A stretch of 64,000 bases of DNA from [Phialemoniopsis] sp. UDSM-2020 (GCA_018873225.1 JAEILZ010000001.1:3100001-3164000), one strand, 5' to 3'; positions 35,308 to 48,851 are shown, counted from the first letter of the stretch. The notes: generated by a model not told the origin, from the sequence alone. Made by a program: numbers and translations.

Positions 35308-38300
35308 TGGCCTCTTCCGACCAGTACGCCGCAAGACCAGGACGACTACAGAAGCCTCAGTTTCGGAGCTTCCGGTCGGAAACAACCCCTGAGGCGTCCA
35401 CACCCGCAACTCGCCGTGTATCGGCTCGCACCCGTGTTATTCCCCCCGGTGGCGTTGCGACGCGTCCCTCAAGGATGGAGGATGTGTTGGTGTGCGATAG
35501 AAGGATGGATGTCATGTAAAGCAGTACGTCACACGAGCATGCCATGGGCAGCAAGGACGGCCTCTTGGTCATCCCAGAGCGACCCCGGAAATTGGCAGCG
35601 CCAAGGCGCATGAAAAAGGATGCTCTTCTCGCAAAATTGATTGCAATCAAGACAGGGCTCGCCAGGGCAGATCGAGGTGATTGAGGGACGCCAATCCGTT
35701 CAGGGGCCTAGATTAGGTATTGTGCATACGTACATACAAAGTCATCATTATACATCCACCAGGAGACTCCCCTGCATCCGACAAGGGGTAGAAGAACAGA
35801 AGAAGCAAGTTGAGACGAAGCACTGCATGCGGCTGCTACTTACAACGGCTCGCAGGTATCATCCGGTCGGTACCTTTGTCGTTGGAAACCAGCCAGATGA
35901 GGGTGCAGTAGCCCCCGAAGTCGCCGTTCAAGGCCAGAACCAGGATCAGGGACTCCGTAAATTGTCATTGTCAAGCCCTCTCACCCCGCAAGACGCCACG
36001 CCCAGGTATCGGCCCAGGAAAAGAGGGCTTCTTGCGACAGGAAACGAGCCTGCAGGTCGGCGGTCTTGCAGGGCCAAAGGTGCATAACCGAACAGGCCGC
36101 CGAATCTGCGGCCAACGATATTCAGGCTAGGGCATGCATGCAGATAAGGTAGGGCAGTGTGCGTGGATGCGTGGGGTGCACCTCGGCGCTTAAGAAGAAG
36201 CCCGTGTGCAGTGTGCAGTAGTGAGTAAAAAGTGCTGGAAACAATAACGACTCCATCCATCATCCAACAAGAGCGGTCTGGGTTTACCGAGTGATCTCAC
36301 CACCTCCACACCTGCGAGCATCGGACGCAGGAACTCTTGGGTGCCGCAAAGCTGCAAGTAAGAAGAAGAGCAGCGAGATTTGAGCTTGCGGTGTGGGAGT
36401 GACTGGGTGACTGGCCTGCGCATCGGGCGGCCCATTCGAACAATGCTGCATCCACACTCGCTCCTCCCTCTATATGCCATGCACTTGAAGTGACTGGTAG
36501 TTAGTGGTCAGGTCAGATTACCAATACCTAGTCCCCCGCCCGACTTTTTCCAATGTGTGTATATGGGAGTGAGTAGTTATGTGGCTGAGACGGAAAGACA
36601 AATCTGGCTCCTCCCTGCTGCAGAACCCAATCGCAGACTCTTTTCTCTGAAGCTAGATGAGTGTTGGTTGACGAGGGTTGACGACGACGACGACTTTTGC
36701 CGGATCACGGTAGCCTTTTGTCAGTCGAATCGAGCTTGAGCCACTGCTCGGGATATTACTGACCAGTAACGGGCCACGATAACCGCCCTAAAACGGCCGG
36801 GAGGTTTATTAAATCCAATACCTGGCCTTACGGATCTCAGCCGACCTTTCACAGCTCTCCTCTTGCCGCCGACATGACTGGCCCGTTTCTTAGAGTGCCC
36901 ACCCACGAGATGGGGGAACCCACAAAGTGCTCTTATGTAGGTACTTTCTCTTTAATGCTGTGGAAAGAAGCCAGAACGTTTCGTAAACGACGGCAAACAA
37001 GATTTACAAAGCTGAGGCCGATCACGAAGCGAGATGCAGCCTTATGAAAGGCGGATCTTGGAGATGATCAACCGACATGGTCGTTTGGCACAACGAGGTA
37101 CACAACTACCTACGGCCAATGCAAAATGCCTCCATAAACCAAAGTTGGGAACAAGAGAAGATCAAACAGACGGGGGACCACGGGGCGGCGGGGGCTACTT
37201 ACCGGGAGTGGTGGAGAGATTGATCAGACATCATCCAACTCCAACAAGCAGAGCACAGACGCCGCTGAAGATCCCCTGTTACACTAGTGAGCATGACTTG
37301 CAAGGGTTACCCTCCTTTGCCGATGCTCTCTGCCCTGGTTGAAATATGCACTTCATACAGTAGGTATCGACTGACATCTTGGGACGGCGGGTCAACGCGA
37401 CTCTCAAAGGTCAGATCGAATCGCACTCCGCCATAAACTTCGCTCAAATGCCATGTCGTCGGGTCATGCAGTGTCGTGCAATATGTCATCATTGCACGTT
37501 TGCTCGCTACATACTGGGAGAACCAAGGACCTGAAAGACCAAGACTGGCACCCGCCATGTCTGTTGATCCTTGTCAGCGTGGAGACAAGATCTGAGCAAA
37601 TGGACGGACCTTGATTGATGCTATCATGGTTGACTACCTGGATGGGCCTCTGAGAGCGGTCCTCGACTGGATCTGAAAAGCCTGCGCCTTTATCAATCCC
37701 AGCCTGGATGCTCCGCACTGCTACTCCTCCTCCTCGCCCTCGCCCTCGCCATGTGGGATTCATCCGATGACTCGTCGCGCGTATGTGTCGCCATTCGAAG
37801 ATATTCACCTCCATTGAGCACACCGCTGCTTGACCCTCACGGCCTTTCCACAAGCTGAGCATGCCAAAAGTCAGTCATGTGGATCATGAAAAGACAAATG
37901 ACCTCTCTTGGACCTCCTGAGATTGGTCTCACAGCACGCCTCATTTGGGCATTACAATCGTCCAAAGCCCGTCCGCTAGACTCGATCGGGGGTTTAACTG
38001 ACCAGGATCTCGCCTGGTTGCATGGAAGAGGCACTCGATGTCCTCCCACTCTTTTTCCTTTTCCTTTTTGCAAAAAAAAAGCACTTACCCCCCCGTTGAA
38101 CAGGGCAACATAGCTACATAGGTACCTCTCAAGCTCACCCAGGGATTTGCCAGAGATGCAGCCAATTGGAACATACCCCGAGGACGGAAATGGTGTGTGG
38201 CTAGGACCTTTTCTTCACTCGCTGTATTTCTGCCCAATGAACCCTTCCTGGGATCAGCTCGTGTCTGAACCGGAGATTAATCCAAATCGCGACTGTTGCT

Positions 38301-41300
38301 CGTGGACAGGTTCTCTTCTTGTTGGTCGGCAATTACGGTAGAAAGCCTGGGCTGGCTCGGTGGCTCGACAAGGAATCACCTCGTGTCTGTCATGGGGGCG
38401 ATGAATTGCTACGGAGCCGGTAGTCACAGCATGAAGATGAAGGCAGAGTAGCAGCACCCTAGACCTGCCCACACCAACGAAGATCGTGATAAGGCCAGCA
38501 AGAGGCCCGCCCTCAGACTGACCTGGTACGGAGTAGATCTCGCAAAAGGGCTGTACGATGGCGGATCTATGACGCCCGAACGAGCTTATGCAGACCCCCG
38601 TGAGATACAAGATGCCGGCAAGGTCTCTTAATGCATGAAGGGGTGAAGCGCCCCTGCAAAGGTTAAAAAACACTGATGGTTTCTCATACCCTGTAAGAAT
38701 AGCTTTGGAGCCGCACAATGTAGACTGTTCTCGCTGGGCGGCGCAAGGAAGGGGGAGAACACATCGACCTTTCTGTTCAACGCGCGACCTTTCCCTTGCT
38801 TTGACTCCTGTCTCGCTGCTCAGGCAAGTCAGGGTCCTGGTGCTTAGTGGATAGCTCAGTGATCAACAGCCTTGATCCACCCGTCGCAGTGATCTTCCAT
38901 ATGCAATCAAGGTCAACCTGGTCAAGTGAGAGAGATCAAGCAGGGACGTTCCGGCGCTAGATGCCGCGGGAGGATGCCTCCCCAGTTAGCTCCCAACGCC
39001 AAGTAGCGGAAGCTTTTGAAGTCCGCGTCGTCAAGGGGGCCTTTTCCTTTGCGGGTGCAAAGATTGAACACAACCTGAGCAAGGGGATGGCATGAACATG
39101 GTTCAGGACACATCCCTGCAGAGAGAGAGAGGCTCGAGACCCTTGTCAATGGAAAGTTGGACTCTGAGCCTTCGTTACTGCTGACCAGGACGAGCCATCA
39201 CGTCCTTCACAGAGTGGCATCTTGAGAGCAAGCGCCGCCATGGAGACGTTCTGAAACCCATCCCAAGAGACTAGCCCATCTCGAGAAGCAAATATCTCGC
39301 AATGCTCTTGACCAATTCGACGAGAGAGATGGCTTCCCATGGGAAAATCCCTCAGATTTATTTTCGTTCTCAACTCCCAATAATTGCTACTAGGCCAAGC
39401 CCATGTCGCACGAGCAATGATTGGGAGCTGCGGTATTTTGTCAAGTGGTCACAGGCAGCATCAGTCTGGGGACGCTCCTCTGAAGCCCTCTGCACTTCAG
39501 CCAGTCAGCTCGACTTCTCCGCATCAACACACCCTAGCAGGAGGGACATGGGGCCATCCTTACACCTAAACAGGCACTGGCTGTGAGCGGACGGTCGCTA
39601 AAGGACGATCGTCTAGGGTAGCTGCAGTGGGTCGGCCAAGGGGACGAACTGTCAAATGGGCTGCATCAGCCCGGTTCTAGCACTCTGATATGCTGAGCCC
39701 AAGGTTTGAGATCATGGAGAATCAACCCTAGCAAGGCACAGGCCATTTATCAGCAGGCGCAGAGGATGACGTGAAAGGAAACGGAGTCGGTGGATTACTG
39801 GGAAGTTTGTCAGTGGGAACCCACCTCTTTCCATGTCTCTCTCTTGGTCCTCTGGCCTTTTGAGCATTCCTCCTCCAAGCAACCTTCCCCACAAGAGATG
39901 TTGACAAGTGGTGATTATTATCCCTTCACCCTCAAATCCACAATCAAGAAGAAACCATAAACGGGTCCAAGAGGGGAAGAGCATGAAATAACGAGCCACT
40001 TACAGCTTCTTGGGTCTGCGCCGTACAAATCGGCTCACCCGATGTCCTTGATGAATGGCGGCAGAACTGCCCGGGCGAGCGAAGGATATGGCGCTTGTGA
40101 ACAAACAAGAAAGTATGAAAATGTTGCTTTCGTCTCCTACTTGCCTATACGCCCTGATTACCGCGGACCTTGTGGACACCGGACAGGGCCGATGGGGAGG
40201 AGAGCGAGGTTGTCAGCCACCCTTGTCTGTTTCTCTGAGCCTTTCCCCCATTCTAATTCCATCCCATCCACTTCCCCATTTGAACGAGGAAAAGAAAGGG
40301 CCGGCTCGAAAGACGGTTGCGGTAACTAGGTACGGCACGAAGGTAGGCGCTGCCGCTGCCGCCGTCACCGCCGCCGTTGTTTCTTCTTCTCTCTTGGTCA
40401 ATACACACCTCGTGTCTACTACCCTGCTGCCCTGCACGGAGAAGTACTTGGCTTTTCCCCTCCTCCTCGTCTTCTGGTTCCTTTTGTCCCTCCAGGTGCC
40501 CGAGGCTAGCTCTCAGAGAGGGAGAGTGAAGGAGACGACCAGTCTAGGTACATACACCGTGTAGCACACCCTTCCGAGTATCGTCCTCGCGAGCTGGCAC
40601 GTTTTCTTCCATCTTGTGCATTCGATTCTCCTCGTTTGTCAACGGAAGAGTCTGTCGTCATTACTGCTGCTGTCTTGTGTGCTTTTGTGGGTGAGTTGTT
40701 CTTTTGATGCCACGAGTTCCAATTACACACATTGCTCTTCTGCCATTGTCTGTCCTTTCAAAGGATTGGATCCTCATTCCTTGACCTTTCGAGCCAGCTT
40801 CTACTTTCAATACCTTTTTGCTTTATCCAACGTGTCCTTCCGTGCTTCAGAACTCGTCTCTCCTACTCTGCACAAGACTACAAAGGATGAGTGTCAAGGC
40901 ATTAGAAACAGGAGATGACTGACTCCGACATCATGGTTGCTTTTTCCTTGCGCCTTCACACCCCTGTCTACCACGGCGATGCGATTGCAACTCTCTCTGA
41001 CAAACTAGTATCAGTCGTCCTTCTCAAAACGGGTTTCCCCCTTGTCGTCTACATACAGATTCGGCGCGCCTCGCTCTGATCTTACCCCTGTTGGATACTT
41101 ACGGGGCTCTCATCGAGCATCCATGACCATCTTTGCACCTCCAACCCCTACAAACCAGACCGGCCTACTACCTTTGTACTCTATCTTGTTCACCCGCTTC
41201 TAGACCCTGCTTCCTCTTGTCATACCGTACCTGCTCCGTGCTCAAGTGTACGGAGTATCGACCTACCTATCTCCAGGGTACCTACCTACTCCTCAACAGT

Positions 41301-42169
41301 CAGCCCAGGTAGGTAAAGATACCTCCATACCGCCCATCCCAACCGCTCCCTCAGATGTTCCCCCCCATCATGATCGAGCCACCCCTCCCCCCATACTCCA
41401 CCCATTCCCATTCTCATTCTCAGTAATACCAGCGAGCAGGTCGCATATCACAAACAGAAATGCTCCCCCCCCGTCCGTCGGTACATCCCTCACTACATAT
41501 ACATGCCTGCCGACCTGACCTACATTACCAAAGTACTTACACTGCTTACAAGGAGTCCATATGTAACCTCTCTGCAACCCACAGCACCACGCCTGCCTCT
41601 TGTTGTGTTTGACATCTCTTGACAAGCAATTACTCGGCTTCCAGAGAGTGAACAGCTGCACGTCGTGTGCGCATACAGCAGCCCCTACCATTGCAGTCTT
41701 GGTCAACTCTGTGTGCGCCACAAGTGCTCCTTGGTCCCCCTTTGCGGCCTGCCCCCAGGATTTGCGACTGGTCCATTCTATGGGTATTTCTCAACACCTC
41801 CGTCTTACCTGCGTCCGGCTTGATCCCACGGCTCTGTCCGACCTGACCGTTTCGATACCGCCTCGGCTTCGTATCCAGCCGGATCTTTCTTGGAATACTC
41901 ACCATATTGTCTTGTTGGGCAACCTCATCCGCATCTTGAAGGCTTTTCTGTCTGGCCAAACCACACACTGGCGCACGAATCTTGACCACAAAGGATAACC
42001 AGTCAAGATATGCACGCTAACAGCCATCCATAAGATCATCTTATCCGACGAGAATAATCAAGGATCTGTGGGCTTTCGACCGGGCAGTGTCCGTTGATTT
42101 CTCCCAGAGGTCCAGGGACGACTTCCGTGAGAAGAGGCTGAGGCTCGTCGAATTGGAGAGGAGTAGAGA
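35308..42169. other. 6.9-kb region without a supported gene
   Basis: Between rbg1 and the CENP-B-type gene I find only short unrelated frames on both strands (the longest, 169 codons at 40055, is of low complexity). Roughly 40,200-41,900 is pyrimidine-rich with many CT runs and TACCTACC elements, like a long spliced 5' leader of the downstream regulator gene. TACGGAGTA occurs at 38527-38535 and 41249-41257. No tRNA, rRNA or transposon ends recognised. Confidence 0.5.
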
Positions 42170-43985
42170 ATGCATAATCATATGGTCGCGTCCGGGGCAA
42201 TGGATCCAGAAAGTCATTCTAGTCATGACGATTCATATGACCATGGCAACTGGGCCAACATGAACTCATACACCCAGACATCCATGGCCGACTACAGCAG
42301 TGGCTTTGCTTACATGCCTCCAATCACCCATGGACTCCCTTCATTGCCCTCGGAATCTATCAGCAGGATGCCTCCGCCACCAACACCAATACAGCCGCCG
42401 TCGCATTCACAGCAGAATCACCCGCAACTTCCAATGCTTATGGTACCATCGCATCCGACATGGCCTAGTATGTTGACGAACCCGAGTAGCTACTCGGCCC
42501 CTCCAGTCGCGATTCCCCCTTTGCCAACCGGACCGCCGCTAAAGGCTCCAAAGTCTGCACACTCGCAGTCTCAGCCCCGGAAGACACTAACGGACGACGA
42601 TCGACGAAAGATGTGTGAGTATGCCGAGGCAAACCCTGGAGTAAAGCAAACCGAGATTGGTTCCATGTTTGGAGTAGAAAGAAGGTACCGCTTCCCCGAG
42701 CCGCATCCAGTGTCACGCTTCTACTCGGTCTAACATGTACAACAGCACCGTCTCCAAAGTTCTTCGGAATAGAGAAAAATACCTTTCTTCAAAGGACAGA
42801 GACAGCTCACCCGTGAAACGAAACAAGAGCAAGTTTCCCGATGTGGAGAAAGCATTATCAAACTGGCTTCGCAATGCACAGAAGTCGGGTGTCCCGGTGT
42901 CAGACGCCGACATCAAAGACAAGTTTAGGTTCTTCGCGACGACGACGGGAGGTTCAGACACTCTGCTGTCAAAGACTCATAGCTCGACTTGGCTAGAGAA
43001 GTTCAAACAGAAGAACGGTATCGGTCCTGGAGGAAGACTTGTGCGAAGGGCTTCGGAGACGAGCATACCCGACAGCGCACACATGAGCCGAGTGTCACCG
43101 GTTCTGTCAGCTTCGCACTCGTCGAGCATTATATCACCTGCATCGCCAACTGGGCACCCATCTCCTTCGCCCTTATCAGCGAATCGCAGTGACGGAGAAC
43201 GAGACGGCTTGGGTAGTCTGATGGACTTTACATCCGAAACGGGTATGTATAGCCCGATATGTTCATCATGTAATTTGCACATTCACAAGGCACGTACTGA
43301 CTGATCAGTGCCGTCATACCCAGGGAGCGCACTCAGTCCGACCGCGCCATTTTCCTTTTCCCCTGATCAGAGCGCCGGTGGGTATCTCTCCGGCGAACAC
43401 GCCGGGCATATGCATCCAGGGAGTTCGAATTTTCAGAGACCACGTAGCCAGACCTTTCCGACACTCGACCTGGAGTACTTGAACCAACAACAAGAGTCTG
43501 AATCAATGACTCCGAGGTATCATATCTCGGCGACTGCCCCATCGTCGGCGTTGGATTCGCCCATGACCGAGGGCTCTGCGCCTCCTTTTGGGTCGCAACA
43601 TGCAGTGTCTTCCCCGCAACTTCACCGGACGAACAGCAGCAATAGTCTAGCTCATAGGTCGTCGGGAACCCCAGTCACAAGTGGCGTCACGTCAGCATCC
43701 GCAGGCTCGTCTCCAACCTCGCCAACGCAGGAAGATGCTAGAAAGGCGGCTGACACTCTGCTGAACTTCATGCAGAATGCCGTGCCGAATGGCTTTGTTG
43801 ATCACAACGACTACATGACTGTCGTTCGTCTGACGGAGAAGCTTCGACTGCAGCAGCACCAGATGGCCAAAGCAGCAGTGGTCCAAGGGATGGGAGGTCT
43901 GTCTCGAATTCCAGAGGGAGAGGTTGAGATGACAAGCGGCCCTCCGCATCTACTACCCAAGCTCGAAACAACCATGAGTGCGTGA
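42170..43985 (+). CDS. CENP-B-type helix-turn-helix DNA-binding protein
   Basis: Exons 42170-42684, 42746-43242 and 43309-43985 join in frame to 562 aa. After a Pro/Ser/Met-rich N-terminus, a Psq-like helix-turn-helix runs about 138-190 (KTLTDDDRRKMCEYAEANPG then QTEIGSMFGVERSTVSKVLR, joined across intron 1). A CENPB-type second HTH follows about 205-270 (FPDVEKALSNWLRNAQKSGV to THSSTWLEKFKQKNGI). The C-terminal half is Ser/Pro-rich with a helical segment near 485-530 (ARKAADTLLNFMQNA). This pair of domains is shared with CENP-B, fission yeast Abp1/Cbh proteins and Pogo-type transposases; the DDE catalytic domain is absent, so it looks like a host DNA-binding factor. The target is unknown. 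Confidence 0.88.
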
Positions 43986-45339
43986 CGGGGGATGCGGCGC
44001 CGATGATACCAAGGGTCGGGCCCGGAACACGAAATTGCAGCCGCAGCGGCTGAGAACGAAATTTCCCATTGCACCATAACTCACAGCAAAGTCTTGTCCA
44101 TAAGCACTCAGCATGCTCAACATCTTGTCCATAAGATGGAATCTTTATTTTCACTCTCACTACTACAGCACACTTGGCGTTTTTGCTGGAAACGGAAGAG
44201 GAGAACAAGCGCGGATGGAACAAGGAAAGGCACAAGGTCCTCTGGCGAGAGGAATTTCTCATGTGCACAACTCGAAGATCTATGTCCCACGACGCGCGCG
44301 ACCGAAACCATATTACAACCACGGGTAGGGCAGATACGTTTCGAGACGAACAAGTCGATGGGCTGGTCCTTTGCCAGCTGATATAGCTTTACCGGTACCG
44401 GTCGTGATCACGAATCGACAGTGCCCCAAGGAAGCCAGCCCATTCGATGTCTTCGTCTCGAAAGATGACGTTCTGCATTCACCCTACCTTAATTCGACTA
44501 TTTCTTTATACCCTGGACATATTACTCACATTCTATATTGACCTCCTTCCATGTACATTTTGATCAGAGGAAGAATCTACGCTCACGCGAACTCGATAGG
44601 GGACACCACTGTCCTGTCTCGGCTTTATACCACACTCCTCTTCTCTATATCTCCGTTTCATCCTTCCGTTTCCGCGTTTTGCTTTTCATTGAATTTCATC
44701 TTTCATTCTTGTTTTCCTGTTCTCCAATATTCTCTTTTTCGTTTTGCTGCAAGCTTGGCTGGGGTTGCCACCTATGCAGCCCTCCGGGGACGTATAGGAG
44801 GTGACAAGGACTAGGGAACGGGAGCCCGACGCAGTGAACGCGAAGGGGCAAAACGCGCGGCGGACGCTGGGCTCAGGCTTATGTTGGATGACAAGAGCAC
44901 ACACACAAACATGGGAAGCGGTGGGTATCTAATCGGACCACAATCACTTCAGAAGAAGCTTGGAAAGTCAGGGGAGGCAATGTCCGAGATGGGCGGTCTT
45001 GGTGATTTCTCGCGCTCTATCTTAACACTCCAAAAGTCGGACCAAGCCAGTTGGACCACAAAGAGGGGGAGGCTGGCTGGATCAACTACTCCAGCCCCTT
45101 CTTCGGGTCTGCCTGGGCCAATCCGCTGACAAAAAAAAATCCAAAAAGCGCTCTTTGGGTGGCCATTTGCAAAACTCTGGGAGAGAGGGCCTCGTCCTCT
45201 CGAATCACCCGTTTGTTCAGTCCACAGTGATCAGTAACCACGTGCAGGCGATATAAGGATAAAAAGGGGTATCTCGACTTTGATTCATTCCAAGGCGGCT
45301 CCTTTGTTCAGCCGCATTAATTCGCCACGCTCACGCTAC
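43986..45339. other. Intergenic, convergent 3' regions
   Basis: It lies between two converging genes and contains the inverted repeat described separately. The remaining frames are short and unsupported. Confidence 0.5.
44339..44463. repeat. Imperfect inverted repeat with central palindromes
   Basis: Arms at 44339-44366 and 44435-44463 match as inverted copies at 25 of 29 positions (both read TTTCGAGACGAA outward and TGGGCTGG inward). Between them sit two abutting perfect palindromes, ACCGGTACCGGT (44391-44402) and CGTGATCACG (44403-44412). The unit could fold as a long hairpin in RNA or be a relic of a small mobile element. Confidence 0.8.
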
Positions 45340-48300
45340 CTAGCTCAATCTCTCTTCCCACAGCTCCGTTATACGCCGCTCCGCTAATTCGGGCATAAGA
45401 CGCACAAGGATGAGCTCTAGAACACTATACATCAGGTGCTTGTTGCAGTAAGCATCGCTAAAAAGATCGAGAACGTCTCTTTCGATCTCGCCGAGGATCC
45501 GCGCATCATCACCCCCGGCGGCAAGGTTTTGATCGCCCGCCTCACTAGCCTGCGCGGGCGAGCCCTGTTCCTGTTGGCCGCCGTCGTTGCTGCTCGGTCC
45601 GGACCGTGGCGCGAAACCGGCCAGGGCTCCGCCAAAGTACAGCCTGCCCACCCCCTTCGGGACAAGTTCCCAAAGAGCCCTAGCGCTCTTGCGCCTCAGC
45701 GCTCGCAGCTCCGCTTCAGACGAGGGTGCCACCAGGGTCGGCGTCCCCATGGCATTGTTGGGGAAGAGAGCACCGCGGAGCGAGCGCAGCAACGGGGGTA
45801 GTTGGGCAGGGTCGAGGATGTGGCGATGGATAAGATATGAGAGTTGCCTGTTTCTTCCATGTCAGCAATCGCATATCATCAATAAGATGACCTATATCAA
45901 TGCTCTGTGCGTGGGGGTTTTATGGCGGCTGAATGAGTGAAGCCGAGGGGGCAGGGTTGTAGGCGTCGGCCGTGCGCTAGCGTGGCACATGTCAAGAGGA
46001 AACGAAGATCAGATGCTTTTCTGGTCTCGAAGACACGACGTAAAACGGCCGCCCGAGGGGGGGCCAAGGGCCGCTCCATGTCCCCCTAGGAATTATCACC
46101 GCGGAAGCTGCGGCATGAACGTTGGAAAATGAGACAGACGAGGCTTGCCTGTCTCCAGAGACAATTTGGTGCGTGGGCGGCGTGTGATAGGGTCAGAGCT
46201 CTGTTCCAATGCGGGGGACAAGGGGGCGGCCAGTCAGACAGGGATCGCAGGGAGATGATGGAGGTGGGGAGCAGGGGGGTGTCGAGGCAAGCGGATTAGC
46301 TCGTCTGGGTGGTCTTCGCCGATCAAATCTCAGGTTTTTCCTCGAGGCACCTTGCAGAGGCACTTGCAGCCCCGGCGACAGAACTGCACTTCGACTCGCA
46401 TACTTCCCTCACCGGTTCCTGGAAAGAACCATGAGGAGAAAGAACGGTGTAAGTCGGTCCAGACCTCCGGGGGCTACAGTGCCATCGAGGCCTGTTTCAT
46501 AGCTCCCGTTTCGAGGATTATTCCCGCCCGCGTCTGCATGTTGCGGCCCAACGACAACCCGGTAAATCTAGCCTCCCCATAAGGCATCAAGAACCTCCTG
46601 GAAAGGCAGGAGAAGCTGTGGCAAGGTCTTCTGCTACTCCCAACCCCAGCGATTGTGACGAGCGTCATCGATTCTCGCGGGGTAGGACTTTGTGTGGGTG
46701 TGATATGCCAAATACGCAGGAACCACGAGGTTTGGCGCATGTTTGATCGGGTGGGCTCCAATTTGCTCCCCTTGTCTGGCCCATCCCATGCCCTTGACGA
46801 AGACGACATGCAAACGGGTAAAAATGTCTGTGCAAACCACGAGATACTGTGGGGGGGATTGTTGAGAATGAGGCTAGAGGAGTGTGTGTGTGTATGTGTG
46901 TAGCCCGTTTCGTCTGGATCTGGTCCAAAAAGGACCACAGTTGGAGCACCCTTGCAAGCTAAAGGGTCGGCGCGTAAATGAGGCTTTCGGGTGGCCAGTG
47001 CTGGTGAGCCCTGCCGGCCGATCGTGCAATTGGAGGCGAGACCGCCACTTTGGCCGCACGATTGGCTAGTCTCTTTTGGAGCTACCGGCACGTTTCTGCA
47101 GATGGGGAGCAGCAGCTGCACCGGGATGAAAGCAAACACCGGCCGATTTGACGGCTGACGGGTTGACGGGCGCACCCCCAGGGGTGGTGGTTGTAATATC
47201 TTCAACGCGTGCCCTCACCCACCCACCCATCCGCTTCTACATCGGCCGGATTCCCCAATGCCAGGGTCGTTAATTTGCGGAAGGATGCGATCCAGAGAGG
47301 CATTGACAGGATAGCTCGGTTTCCCGATCCATACGCACTTGCGAGATGAGCTTGTTCTCGCCTCTGAATGGGCCGTACCGTGGTCCAGTGACCGGAAGAG
47401 CATGCAGGGTGACGGGTTCAAGCCGCAAATGGGGTGGTCTCGAGAAATGAAACACGGTCAGACTTACCTGTCAATGATCCCGTCCTGTGCCGCTATCTGC
47501 CCAGGACCCATCATGGCGGCCCATTGTAGCATTGACAAAGCGCCACTCAACCAAGGCATCCGAGTCTCCAGCTCTATCACGTTTGATAGCGCGGCCCAGA
47601 CGCTGAAGGAGAGCACTGGCGTCATGATTGGTTCGGGCGAACGTGCCGTGCCGTAAGGATCCAATGCTTCTTGTGTCGCTTCGTATCGAGGCGACTGTTT
47701 AGTCAGACTAACGTATTGGCGTCGGGATGGCAGAGACCTTGCCATGGCGACGCTGACGAACAAGAACCTGACGAGGGCAAACGCGGCAAACACCCATCGT
47801 ATCATAGTCCAAAATAGCCTCTGGACAAAAAGCCCACGAGTGCCATCATGCGATACCGATCCGATGCCAACTCCAGTCTGGGATTCGTCCACAGCCGTGG
47901 TCTTCTGTCGAATCACTCTTGCCAGGATCGCGAGACCTTCCAAAATCATCCAAGGCTCCGAAGCCTTCTTAGCAATGACGCCGCCGATAATTAGCTCGGA
48001 GAAGATTTGTCCAACCAAGGACGTTAGACACTCGTTCTCGAGATCCTCGGTGGGGAGGAGAACGGCGAGGACACCCTGGACGAGCAGCTGACGATACGCC
48101 ACTTCGTTTGCTTCCTGCTCCGCGACCGTCTGCGGGTCTTGTGACCTTGGAACTGGAGAAAGAAGTGGAAGCGGGCACATCGAGTGGTAGATCTCGCGCG
48201 GAGACCTCTCGATAGGCGGCGTGGACGCTAAAGGGTTGTGGGCCACCCGATATGCTAAGTGATCTTGTCAGCTGAAGAGGATCGAGACAAGAGCAATGAC

Positions 48301-48851
48301 TGGCACAAACCCTGGACATGTTTATCCAATAGCTCGGGCAGCTCATCAAACAGCAGACTTTCTAGGTCAACCTTGCGAAGGCGCTGCTCGAGGGCACGGC
48401 TGCAGTGGGCAATAATCTGGACGATCTCGGCGACGAAAGTCTCGTCCGGCGTGATATTGTTGTACCATTTCTGCACAAACTCCCTGATGACTATTGCAAT
48501 GATGGCGTAGAGCTGGAGGTCCACATCGTTCCGGCTGGTCAGGGGCGGAAGCAGCTCCTCGATAGGTGCCTGTGCCCCTCTCTCGTCGTGGCTGAGTTGT
48601 TGGGAGCACAGCACCCGTCTGATCAGTAGTATCGTCGCCTTATCGGAGAGGGGATCGATCGTCGGAGTACGCCCAGCCCTTCTCGGACCGGCAGCCTGCA
48701 CGGCAGGAGCCGTCCCGCCCGCAGTCGGAGAGTCCGCTGCCGAGCGAGTGTGGTGTTGGGTGGAGGCTGTCACTGACTGGGCTGTCGTCGCCGAGGTGGC
48801 CGATGACTTCAGCCGCGGGGTTGGCGCCCGGACCGGCGCCGCCGTAGTCAT
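45340..48851 (-). CDS. pxa1: PXA-domain protein, probably endosomal
   Basis: Exons 48311-48851, 47468-48254 and 45340-45847 (minus) join in frame to 611 aa. The PXA (PX-associated) domain of sorting-nexin-type proteins covers about 60-250: DKATILLIRRVL, LYAIIAIVIREFVQKWYNNITPD, then the joined AYRVAHNPLAST with EIYHSMCPLPLLSPVPR. A hydrophobic stretch near 330-355 (RLFWTMIRWVFAAFALVRFLF) may anchor it to membrane. The C-terminal part (RHILDPAQLPPLLRSLRGALFP to ELAERRITELWEERLS) resembles fungal Pxa1-type proteins acting in endosomal/vacuolar sorting. The first intron is 56 nt; the second is 1,620 nt (45848-47467), yet frame and family continuity support the join. Confidence 0.85.
45848..47467 (-). 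other. 1,620-nt intron of the PXA gene
   Basis: Donor GTAAGTC and acceptor AACAG bound this region on the minus strand; splicing joins GIIDR directly to QLSYLIHRHILDP in frame. Inside are unsupported frames on both strands and a GT-rich microsatellite at 46882-46901. I see no terminal repeats or recognisable embedded gene. Confidence 0.6.

Noticed and set aside
38841..38900. tRNA-like string with TAGTGGATAGCTCAGTG
   Set aside because: It resembles a D-arm/A-box, but no matching T-arm (GGTTCRANNCC) or acceptor stem follows.
46474..47205. 243-codon minus-strand frame inside the long PXA intron
   Set aside because: It has low-complexity His/Thr runs from a GT microsatellite and would break the well-supported exon join.
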